This document shows positions 25,016 through 32,070 of a stretch of 64,000 nt of DNA, piece after piece. The first letter of the stretch is position 1. Every line of letters starts with the position of its first letter. This stretch comes from CAVVTR01 sp963751245 (lineage in GTDB: Bacteria; Acidobacteriota; Thermoanaerobaculia; Thermoanaerobaculales; Thermoanaerobaculaceae). Location of the stretch: contig CAVVTR010000009.1 in assembly GCA_963751245.1 (NCBI GenBank), positions 372,001 through 436,000 of the forward strand. The letters run 5' to 3'. The notes under the pieces are model-generated. The model was not told the origin of the DNA. It made no database searches and worked only from the letters and a program-made list of their open reading frames with translations. The position numbers and the translations under genes are program-made.

Positions 25016-25993
25016 ATGCGAGCCATCGTCATCGACCAGCCGGGGGACGAGAACGTCATGCACCTGGCCGAGGTCCCGGCGCCCGCCGCCGGACCCGGCG
25101 AGCTCCTCATCCGGGTCGCGGCCACCGCCGTGAACCGGGCCGACCTGCTGCAGCGCCGGGGGCTCTATCCGCCGCCAGCGGGCGCCTCGCCGCTCCTCGG
25201 TCTCGAGTGCTCGGGCACCGTGGCCGCGGTGGGCGAGGGGGTGACCGGCTTCGCCCCGGGCGACGCCGTGATGGCGCTGTTGCCGGGCGGCGGGTACGCC
25301 GAGCAGGTGACGGTCGCCGCCGGGTGCGTCATGCCGGTGAAGGGAGCCCTCTCCCTCACCGCCGCGGCGGCGGTCCCCGAGGTCTTCCTCACCGTGTTCC
25401 TCACGGTCTTCCAGCTCGCCGCCTTCCGGGAGGGCGAGACCGTCCTCGTCCACGGGGGCGGGAGCGGCATCGGCACGGCGCTCATCAGCCTCGTCCGGGC
25501 GGCGGGGGGTACCGTGGTGGTCACCGCGGGCAGCGACGAGAAGTGCCGGCGCTGCGAGGAGCTGGGCGCCGCGCGGGCGGTCAACTACCGCACCGCCGAC
25601 TTCGTGGAAGAGGTCCGCGCCTTCACCGGCGGTGGCGCCGACATCGTCCTCGACGCCGTCGGCGCGCCGTACTTCCAGCGCAACCTGGAGGCGCTGGCGA
25701 CGGGCGGGCGGCTCGTCCTCATCGGCTCCATGGGCGGGACCAGGACCGAGCTGGACATCGGCACGCTCATGCGCAAGCGGGCCACCGTCATCGGCTCGAC
25801 CCTGCGCAGCCGGCCGGTGGAGGAGAAGGCGGCGTTGGTCGCGGCGTTCCTCGCCCGCTTCGGCGCCCACCTGGCCGACGGCCGGGTGGCGCCGGTCGTC
25901 GACCGCGTCCTCCCCCTCGCCCGGGCCGCCGACGCCCACCGCCTCATGGCCGCCAGCGGCCACTTCGGCAAGATCGTCCTCGAGGTCGCCTGA
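25016..25993 (+). CDS. NAD(P)H:quinone oxidoreductase, PIG3/zinc-free MDR type
   Basis: A 325-residue medium-chain dehydrogenase/reductase without zinc-ligand cysteines. The N-terminal AVNRADLLQRRGLYPPPAG is the hallmark of the PIG3 (TP53I3-like) quinone reductase group. The Rossmann motif is VHGGGSGIGTALISL. A short internal duplication is visible in VFLTVFLTVFQLAAF, where VFLT occurs twice in a row. It reduces quinones or enals with NADPH in the cytoplasm. Confidence 0.9.
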   Translation: MRAIVIDQPGDENVMHLAEVPAPAAGPGELLIRVAATAVNRADLLQRRGLYPPPAGASPLLGLECSGTVAAVGEGVTGFAPGDAVMALLPGGGYAEQVTVAAGCVMPVKGALSLTAAAAVPEVFLTVFLTVFQLAAFREGETVLVHGGGSGIGTALISLVRAAGGTVVVTAGSDEKCRRCEELGAARAVNYRTADFVEEVRAFTGGGADIVLDAVGAPYFQRNLEALATGGRLVLIGSMGGTRTELDIGTLMRKRATVIGSTLRSRPVEEKAALVAAFLARFGAHLADGRVAPVVDRVLPLARAADAHRLMAASGHFGKIVLEVA

Positions 25994-26023
25994 CCCGCCC
26001 CCGCCCCGCCGCCGCCCTTGGGA

Positions 26024-26279
26024 CACTGACCGCGTGGCTGTGACAGCTCTGCATAAACGAATGTAGCCCAGGGCTTGAGCCATGGGGCTGCAATCCGGGA
26101 CGCCCGATGCCCGGCCGCCCGCGGACCTGGATGGGGCTGTGATGCTCGGAAAGCCCAGCCTGCAGGGCCGCGTGGCCGCGCCCTTCAGGCCGCGTCTCGC
26201 CACCCGCCCGGCCTCCGCGAGGCGGAAGGGCCTGGCTCCATCGGGTCGTCTCGGCGCGGCGGCGCCGCCGCCTGCGGAC
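26024..26279 (+). repeat. Repeat unit B1
   Basis: Starts with CACTGACCGCGTGGCTGTGA. Hairpin 1 is CTCTGCATAAACGAATGTAG; hairpin 2 here reads CCCAGGGCTTGAGCCATGGG, with one change in the right arm. The CTCGGAAAGCCCAGCCTGCA and CCGCGCCCTTCAGGCCGCG modules follow. Confidence 0.8.
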
Positions 26280-26534
26280 CACCGACCGCATGGCTGTGAC
26301 AGCTCTGCATAAACGAATGTAGCCCAGGGCTTGAGCCCTGGGGCTGCAATCCGGGACGCCCAATGCCCGGCCGCCCGCGGACCTGGATGGGGCTGCGATG
26401 CTCGGAAAGCCCAGCCTGCAGGGCCGCGTGGCCGCGCCCTTCAGGCCGCGTCTCGCCACCCGCCCGGCCTCCGCGAGGCGGAAGGGCCTGGCTCCATCGG
26501 GTCGACCAGCGCCACGGCGCCGCCGCCTGCGGAC
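26280..26534 (+). repeat. Repeat unit B2
   Basis: Almost identical to B1. Hairpin 2 is intact here (CCCAGGGC-TTGA-GCCCTGGG). Compared with the A units, the outer A-T pair of this stem is replaced by C-G, which keeps the pairing. Confidence 0.8.
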
Positions 26535-26605
26535 CACCGACCGCATGGCTGTGACAGCTCTGCATAAACAAATGTAGCCCAGGGCTTGAGCCCTGGGGCT
26601 CCAGG
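26535..26605 (+). repeat. Repeat unit B3 (truncated after hairpin 2)
   Basis: Only the first about 70 bases are present: the GACCGCATGGCTGTGACAGC lead-in, hairpin 1 with a loop change (AAACAA) and a perfect hairpin 2, then the sequence diverges. Confidence 0.75.
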
Positions 26606-26759
26606 GCTGCGGACAGCAGGAGAGAGGTTCGCACTGGCAAGACCTCCTCGAAGGTCATCCCCCCCAAGCCCGGCGGGCAGAATCCCTGTCTGCTCCTGCG
26701 CAAGCGGAGGCCAGCCTCCGCGCTCCTGCCGCCGCCTCGTCCGCGGGGCCGTCAGGCCG

Positions 26760-28220
26760 CTACTTCCCGCCCTTGTGCTCGCGCAGGTAGCCGCCGGTGC
26801 GCAGCTTCTCGAGAGCGCCCTCGCGGTCCTTGAAGTAGTCGTTGCTGAACTTGGCCACGTACCCCGCGAGGAGCAGGATGGCGAGCAGGTTTGGCAGCGC
26901 CATGAACGCGTTGAAGGTATCGCCCACGTACCACACGATGTTGAGGTGCTCGCCCTGGATGAGCGCCCCGATGAACAGCAGCGCCAGGAACACCCACCGG
27001 TACCAGGTCGTCACCTTCACGCCCCACAGGTACTTCAGGCACTGCTCGCCGTAGTAGCACCACGCCAGCAGGGTGGAGTAGCCGAACAGGAACGACGCCA
27101 CCGCGATGATGTAGCCGCCGTAGGGGAGCACCGAGTCGAACGCCTGCGCCGTGAGCGCCGTGGACGTGAGGTTACCGGTCTGGGCGCCGCGCCAGGCGTC
27201 GGTGAGCTGGTACGCGCCGGTGACCACGATGGTCAGCGTGGTGAGGGTGTTCACCACCAGCGTGTCGATGAACGTCCCCGTCATGGCCAGCAGGCCGTTC
27301 TTGGCCGGGTCGCTGCTGGAGGACGCGGCCTGGGCGATGGCGGCGGAGCCGAGCCCCGACTCGTTGGACAGCACGCCCCGGCTGACGCCCAGGGAGATGG
27401 CGCGCTGCACCGAGGTGCCGATCAGGCCGCCGGCCACCGCCCGGACCCCGAAGGCGGACTCGACGATGATCCGGAACGCCTCCGGGATGGCGTCGATGCG
27501 CGCGATGAGGATGATCATCGCGCCGGCGAAGTAGAGGAAGATCATCGTGGGCACCAGCTTCTCGCTCACGTCGCCGATGCGCTTGATACCTCCGATGATG
27601 ACCAGGCCCACGAGGAACGTGAGCACGACGGCGGAGGCCAGGAACGGGATGTGGAACTGGTCCTTGAACGCCAGCGCCATGGAGTTCGACTGCGCCATGT
27701 TGCCGGTGCCGAACAGCGCGGTGACCGCGCCGGCGACGGCGAAGAACCCGCCGAGGAACGCGCCGACCTTGGGCCACTTCACGGCGTCGCGGGCGTAGTA
27801 CATGGGGCCGCCGAGCATGGTGCCGTCGGGGGCCACGCGGCGGAAGCGGACGCCCAGGAACCCTTCCGCGTACTTGGTGGCCATGCCGAAGAACCCGGAG
27901 ACCCACATCCAGAACGGTGCTCCCGGACCGCCCGTGGCGATGGCGGTGGCGACGCCCGCGATGTTGCCGTTGCCCACCGTGGCCGCCAGCGCCGTCATCA
28001 GCGCCGCGAAGGGGCTGATGTCGCCCTCGCCCTCGCTGGAGTGGCTGTCCTTGCGGAAGATCAGCGCCAGTGCCTCGTAGAGCCGCCGGACCTGCAGGCC
28101 GCGGGTGGCGACGGTGAGGACGATGGCGGTGCCGACCAAAAGGGCGATCATCCAGTTCGCCCACATGGCGTCGCGGATGATGCTCACGTAGTGGAGCACG
28201 ACGTCGAGGAACGCGTTCAT
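26760..28220 (-). CDS. alsT: Alanine/glycine:cation symporter (AGCS family)
   Basis: About 486 residues with about eleven membrane helices. AGCS signatures are strong: ALMTALAATVGNGNIAGVATA, GGPGAPFWMWVSGFFGMATKYAEG, GGPMYYARDA and SNESGLGSAAIAQAASSSSDP. It imports small neutral amino acids with sodium or protons. The ATG at 28218-28220 is preferred over a TTG one codon earlier, because GGAGG lies four bases upstream of it. A well-formed promoter lies about 70 bases upstream. Confidence 0.95.
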   Translation of the reverse strand: MNAFLDVVLHYVSIIRDAMWANWMIALLVGTAIVLTVATRGLQVRRLYEALALIFRKDSHSSEGEGDISPFAALMTALAATVGNGNIAGVATAIATGGPGAPFWMWVSGFFGMATKYAEGFLGVRFRRVAPDGTMLGGPMYYARDAVKWPKVGAFLGGFFAVAGAVTALFGTGNMAQSNSMALAFKDQFHIPFLASAVVLTFLVGLVIIGGIKRIGDVSEKLVPTMIFLYFAGAMIILIARIDAIPEAFRIIVESAFGVRAVAGGLIGTSVQRAISLGVSRGVLSNESGLGSAAIAQAASSSSDPAKNGLLAMTGTFIDTLVVNTLTTLTIVVTGAYQLTDAWRGAQTGNLTSTALTAQAFDSVLPYGGYIIAVASFLFGYSTLLAWCYYGEQCLKYLWGVKVTTWYRWVFLALLFIGALIQGEHLNIVWYVGDTFNAFMALPNLLAILLLAGYVAKFSNDYFKDREGALEKLRTGGYLREHKGGK

Positions 28221-28289
28221 CAAGCCTCCGTGTCTTGGACGGGGAGCGGCCCGGCGGGGCCTCTGTGGGGCACAGGCATCGTGGCGGTC

Positions 28290-28318
28290 ACGTTACTTTT
28301 CACCGACACGAGTGTCAA
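28290..28318 (-). promoter_or_regulatory. Promoter of the alanine/glycine symporter with an internal inverted repeat
   Basis: On the minus strand, an exact TTGACA (28318-28313), a 17-base spacer and TAACGT (28295-28290) precede the symporter start by about 70 bases. GACACTCGTGTC, a 5-bp inverted repeat, begins inside the -35 box and could be an operator. Confidence 0.6.
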
Positions 28319-28385
28319 CTTCCTGTTGCGGGGGGCCGGCCGCGCTCCGCCCAGCCCTCCGCGTCCTCGCCCCCCGAGCCCCCAC

Positions 28386-28412
28386 GCGGCCGGGAAGTGA
28401 ATTCCCGGCCGC
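28386..28412. other. Strong 11-bp hairpin in a divergent intergenic region
   Basis: GCGGCCGGGAA and TTCCCGGCCGC form a perfect 11-bp stem around GTGAA. It lies between divergent genes, where a terminator is not expected, so it may be a regulator site, part of a small RNA or a stray element. Confidence 0.6.
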
Positions 28413-28620
28413 TGATCTCGCCTCCGGCCCCCCGCCGCCCGGCCCGGCATCCCCCGGAGCTTTGGGGCGACGGGAGTTGAGCCGGTTCGGGGGGGTACGG
28501 CGGCCCCCCGGCCGCCCTCCGCCGCGTCCGGCGAGCTGGTTCGCGGAGCCGGGACGGGTCGCGCGGGCTTGGATGGCAGGAGACGGCGTATCGTTGGAGC
28601 CAGGAGAGGGGAGACTCGGG

Positions 28621-29388
28621 GTGAGACCGGGCACGCGACGGACGAAGAGCGCACGAAGCGGCGAGTCGAGAAGGTGGCGCCGGCTGCGCTGGGCGGGGCT
28701 CGCGGTGGCGCTGCCGCTGCTCGTGGCGGCGGGGTGGGCGGGGTACGAGGCGGCGACGTGGCCCGACGTGGCCGCCCTGAAGACCCGCAACCCCTCGACC
28801 ACGGCGTTCATCGAGCGCTACGTGGCCGCGCGGCGGGCGAAGGGCCTGCCGCCGGACGTCCACTGGCGATGGGTGCCCTACGACGCCATCGCCGCCTCGC
28901 TGAAGCGCGCGGTGCTCGTGTCCGAGGACATCAACTTCTTCTCGCACCACGGCTTCGACACCGGGGAGATGCGCGACGCCCTGCGCCAGGCCATCGAGGA
29001 GGGGGAGCGGCCCCGGGGCGCCTCGACGATCACCCAGCAGCTCGCCAAGAACCTGTGGCTGTCGCCGGCCCGCAACCCCCTGCGCAAGCTCGAGGAGGCC
29101 GTGCTCACCTGGCAGCTGGAGCGGGACCTGTCCAAGCACCGCATCCTGGAGCTCTACCTCAACGTGGTGGAGTTCGGCCCCGGCATCTACGGCGCCGGGG
29201 CCGCGGCCGAGGCCTACTTCGGCGTCCCCGCGGCGGCCCTCGACGACGAGCAGGCGGCCGAGCTGGCGGCGGGGCTGCCGAAGCCGTCCCGGTGGCACCC
29301 GGGCAGCGACTCGAGGGTATACCGGCAGCGCGTCGCCCGGCTGCTGCGCCGCATGGCCCGCGCCACCTTCCTCGACCGCATGCTCTGA
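28621..29388 (+). CDS. mtgA: Monofunctional peptidoglycan glycosyltransferase
   Basis: About 255 residues: one N-terminal membrane helix (about residues 22-40) and a GT51 domain without a transpeptidase domain. The catalytic-glutamate region is VSEDINFFSHHGFD; RGASTITQQLAKNLWLS and RKLEEAVLTWQLE are the other GT51 signatures. It polymerises glycan strands from lipid II and complements the PBP1A-type enzyme at 7.3 kb. The start may be GTG at 28621 (preceded by GAGGGGAGA) or ATG at 28573. Confidence 0.9.
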   Translation: MRPGTRRTKSARSGESRRWRRLRWAGLAVALPLLVAAGWAGYEAATWPDVAALKTRNPSTTAFIERYVAARRAKGLPPDVHWRWVPYDAIAASLKRAVLVSEDINFFSHHGFDTGEMRDALRQAIEEGERPRGASTITQQLAKNLWLSPARNPLRKLEEAVLTWQLERDLSKHRILELYLNVVEFGPGIYGAGAAAEAYFGVPAAALDDEQAAELAAGLPKPSRWHPGSDSRVYRQRVARLLRRMARATFLDRML

Positions 29389-29411
29389 CCGGCCGTGTGC
29401 GGCGGCGGGGG

Positions 29412-29771
29412 TCAGTCCTTCGTGCCTCGCGGCTCCTCGACGATCACCAGCAGGCTCTTGTCGCCGAGGGCGAACGCCTGGTCGACGCGGCCGGTCACGC
29501 TCACCTTCTCGCCGGTCGAGGGCACCGCCCGTTTGGTCACCACCGGGATCGATCCGCTCCCGTCGTCGACCACGTAGTACTTGATGAACAGGAGGTTGAC
29601 CGCCTGCTTGACCGTTCCCGAGACGGTGACGGTCTTGCCGTCGTACTCCCGGGGATGCTTCAGGATCTTGGCGATGCTCGTCGAGAGCATGGACGAGCAG
29701 CTCACCAGCGCGAGGACGGTGACGACCGGCAGGAGCCGGTGAAGGCGGTGCGAAGTCGTTGCCGGGGTCAT
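29412..29771 (-). CDS. Lipoprotein with a probable OB-fold domain
   Basis: A 119-residue protein with a lipoprotein signal (LALVSC, Cys at about residue 25). The mature part has the beta pattern of a small nucleic-acid-binding-type OB fold (ILKHPREYDGKTVTVSGTV, then YYVVDDGSGSIPVV, then VSVTGRVDQAF). Similar lipoproteins are found in many Gram-negative bacteria without known function. It converges on mtgA with 23 bases between. Confidence 0.7.
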   Translation of the reverse strand: MTPATTSHRLHRLLPVVTVLALVSCSSMLSTSIAKILKHPREYDGKTVTVSGTVKQAVNLLFIKYYVVDDGSGSIPVVTKRAVPSTGEKVSVTGRVDQAFALGDKSLLVIVEEPRGTKD

Positions 29772-29863
29772 GGCGGGGCCTCCTCGTCACGCGGGCGGGA
29801 CCGTCGGCTGCCAGCCCCACCGGGGACGTGACTGCCCTCAGTGTAGCCCGGGCGGGAGGAGGG

Positions 29864-30595
29864 TCAGCCGCCGATGGAGAACAGCGGCGGCGGCGCCCCG
29901 GGAACCGCCGGGGCGGTGCCGTCCGCGAGGACGTCGCCGTGCACGCCGACGACGACGGCACGCACCGGCACGGGGCGGCGCGCCGCGGCGACGGCCCGGC
30001 GGGCCAGCGTCACGAGCCCGCTGCAGCACGGGACCTCCATGGTCAGCACCGTGAGGCTGCGGACGCCGGCCTCGTCGATCATGGCGGTGATCTTCGCCAT
30101 GTCGCCCTCGAGCCCGTGATCCAGCTTCGGGCACGCGATGGCCACCGCGCGCCCGGACACCCAGGAGGCGTGGAAGTCGTGGCAGGCGAGGGGGACGCAG
30201 TCGGCGGCCAGCAGCAGGTCCGCGCCGCGCAGGAACGGCGCCCGGGGGTGGAGGAGACGGAGCTGCACCGGCCACTGGCGCAGCGCCGAGGGCGCGCCGG
30301 CGCCCGGGACGGGAGCGGGAGCGGTCCAGGCGGCCGGGCGGGAGCCCGGGCACGCGTGCGGCGCGTGGCCGGCCGCGGGCACGGAGGGCAGCGCCGCCGG
30401 GGCGGCCTCCGGGACGAGGGTGAGCGCGCCGCGGGGGCACTCGCCCAGGCAGGCGCCGGCGCCGTCGCAGGCGGCGGCGTTCACCACGCGGGCCTTGCCG
30501 TCCACGAGGGCGAGGGCGCCCTCCTCGCAGGCCGGGATGCAGGCGCCGCAGCCGTCGCAGAGCTCCTCGTCGATGTGGATCGTGACCGTGGGCAT
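29864..30595 (-). CDS. Ferredoxin-domain iron-sulfur protein
   Basis: About 243 residues. The N-terminal ferredoxin domain has one complete cluster motif, CDGCGACIPAC, and a second one, CDGAGACLGECP, in which the second cysteine is alanine. The C-terminal domain has conserved cysteines (in CVPLACHDFHA, AIACPKLD and MEVPCCSGL) and resembles a family of iron-sulfur proteins of unknown reaction found in anaerobes. A Pro/Ala-rich linker joins the two. The ATG at 30593-30595 follows GAGGAGG at good spacing. It is divergent from the diguanylate cyclase gene. Confidence 0.8.
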   Translation of the reverse strand: MPTVTIHIDEELCDGCGACIPACEEGALALVDGKARVVNAAACDGAGACLGECPRGALTLVPEAAPAALPSVPAAGHAPHACPGSRPAAWTAPAPVPGAGAPSALRQWPVQLRLLHPRAPFLRGADLLLAADCVPLACHDFHASWVSGRAVAIACPKLDHGLEGDMAKITAMIDEAGVRSLTVLTMEVPCCSGLVTLARRAVAAARRPVPVRAVVVGVHGDVLADGTAPAVPGAPPPLFSIGG

Positions 30596-30757
30596 GAGGG
30601 AATCCCTCCTCGGATTCATCCTGCCGGACTCCCGGCCCCAGCGCCTTGACCCCGGTCAACCGCGGCGTGCGCGGCCCCGGGATGCTCCCGTATCATGGCG
30701 GCGGAGCCGACGTGCCGAGGCGGTGGAGGGCTGCGTGGGGCGTAGGGTGGTGAGCCG

Positions 30758-32002
30758 GTGAGGTTCGTGGCCAGGCTGCTGTTCCCTGGAGGGCTGATCG
30801 TGGGCGCCGCCGCCGTGGCCGCGCGCCTGCCGGAGGTGGCGGCGGCCTTCGCCGCCACGGATCCGCGCCTCCTCCTCGCCGGAGCTGCGGCGGGCTGCCT
30901 GCTCGCCCTCGTCTTTCGGCGCTCCCGCGCGCTCTTCGCCCTGGCGGCTCTCGCCCTGGCCGGGTGGGCGCTGATCCGGTTCGTGGCCGCGCAGCCCAGG
31001 GACGCGGCCCTCGCGCGCTACGTCCTCGACGTCACGGCACTGCTGCTTCCCCTCGATCTCGGGATCGTCGCCCTGATGAGGGAGCGGGGCGTCCTCACGG
31101 CCACGGGCATGACCAGGCTCGTTCTCATCGCCGCACAGCCCGCCGTGGCGGCGTTCCTCTGGGTCTCGTTCCAGCTCGGCGCGATCCGGCTCGTGCAGCA
31201 GCGGGGCGCGGTGGCGGCGCGGATGGCGTGGAGCGCCCTTCCCGACGCGGCGCTGGTGGCGTTCGGGCTCGCCGCCGTCGCGGTGACCGTGGCGGCGATC
31301 CGGAACCGGAGTCCCCTGGAACGGGGGCTGCTGTGGGCCCTGGCGGCCTCCTTCCTGGCGTTCGGCGCGAAGGGAGCGGGCGGAGCCCTCGTCTACCTCG
31401 CCGCCGGCGCGCTGGCGATGGTGGCGGCCACCCTGGAGACCTCCTTCGCGATGGCGTTTCGGGACCCGCTCACCGGTCTTCCCGGCCGGCGCGCCATGGA
31501 CGAGGCGATGGAGCGCCTGCCCTCGAGGTTCGCCATTGCCATGGTCGACGTGGACCACTTCAAGGCCGTCAACGACAGCCACGGCCACGACGTCGGCGAC
31601 CAGGTGCTGCGCATGGTGGCGGCGCGCATCGACGAGGTGGGCGGTGGAGGTCGGGGCTACCGGTGCGGCGGCGAGGAGTTCGCGGTGCTGTTTCCCAGCA
31701 AGTCCGCGGCTCAGGCCGCCCCCCACGCGGAGGCGCTCAGACAGGCCGTCGCGGACGAGCCGTTCGCCCTCCGGAGCCCGCAGCGGCCGGCCAAGCGGCC
31801 GAAGTCGCCGGCCTCGACGGCCAGGGAGAAGAAGACGCTCACCGTCACGGTGAGCATCGGCCTCGCCGAGCGGGGCGAGAGCGGCGCGGCGCCGGCGGAG
31901 GTCCTGGCAGCCGCGGACGGGGCGCTGCTCGCCGCCAAGAGGGGCGGGCGCAACCGCGTGGAGCTCGCCGGCAAGCGGATCCCGCGGCGCGCCTCGTCCT
32001 GA
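30758..32002 (+). CDS. Membrane-bound diguanylate cyclase (GGDEF)
   Basis: A 414-residue protein. The N-terminal about 235 residues form about seven hydrophobic helices; the C-terminal domain is GGDEF. DPLTGLPGRRAMDEAM and MVDVDHFKAVNDSHGHDVGD precede the active-site loop GGEEF, so it should make c-di-GMP. The usual RxxD inhibition site just upstream of the loop is not seen. A Lys/Pro-rich insertion of about 20 residues lies before the final TVTVSIGLAE strand. GTG at 30758. Confidence 0.9.
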   Translation: MRFVARLLFPGGLIVGAAAVAARLPEVAAAFAATDPRLLLAGAAAGCLLALVFRRSRALFALAALALAGWALIRFVAAQPRDAALARYVLDVTALLLPLDLGIVALMRERGVLTATGMTRLVLIAAQPAVAAFLWVSFQLGAIRLVQQRGAVAARMAWSALPDAALVAFGLAAVAVTVAAIRNRSPLERGLLWALAASFLAFGAKGAGGALVYLAAGALAMVAATLETSFAMAFRDPLTGLPGRRAMDEAMERLPSRFAIAMVDVDHFKAVNDSHGHDVGDQVLRMVAARIDEVGGGGRGYRCGGEEFAVLFPSKSAAQAAPHAEALRQAVADEPFALRSPQRPAKRPKSPASTAREKKTLTVTVSIGLAERGESGAAPAEVLAAADGALLAAKRGGRNRVELAGKRIPRRASS

Positions 32003-32070
32003 GGGAATTTTCCCTCCCGCCGCCGCTGTGCTAAGGGGTGCAGAAGCACTCGTGCTCCAGGGAGGAAGGC

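Larger units (their letters stand above)
25994..26759 (+). repeat. Repeat region B: three tandem copies plus a trailing module
   Basis: A gene-free stretch between the oxidoreductase and the symporter. It holds three tandem copies of the repeat family (256- and 255-bp spacing). About 26660-26720 is a separate module (CCCAAGCCCGGCGGGCAGAA and GAGGCCAGCCTC) that also occurs near 13360 in region A. The orientation is the same as in region A. Frames here are open in several phases but encode only repeat-derived low-complexity sequence. Confidence 0.8.
28221..28620. other. 400-bp divergent intergenic region between symporter and transglycosylase
   Basis: No convincing gene. The left side holds the symporter promoter. 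The centre (28386-28412) holds a perfect 11-bp hairpin. The right side is very GC-rich and C-runs dominate; no clear promoter for the transglycosylase gene is seen. Confidence 0.6.
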
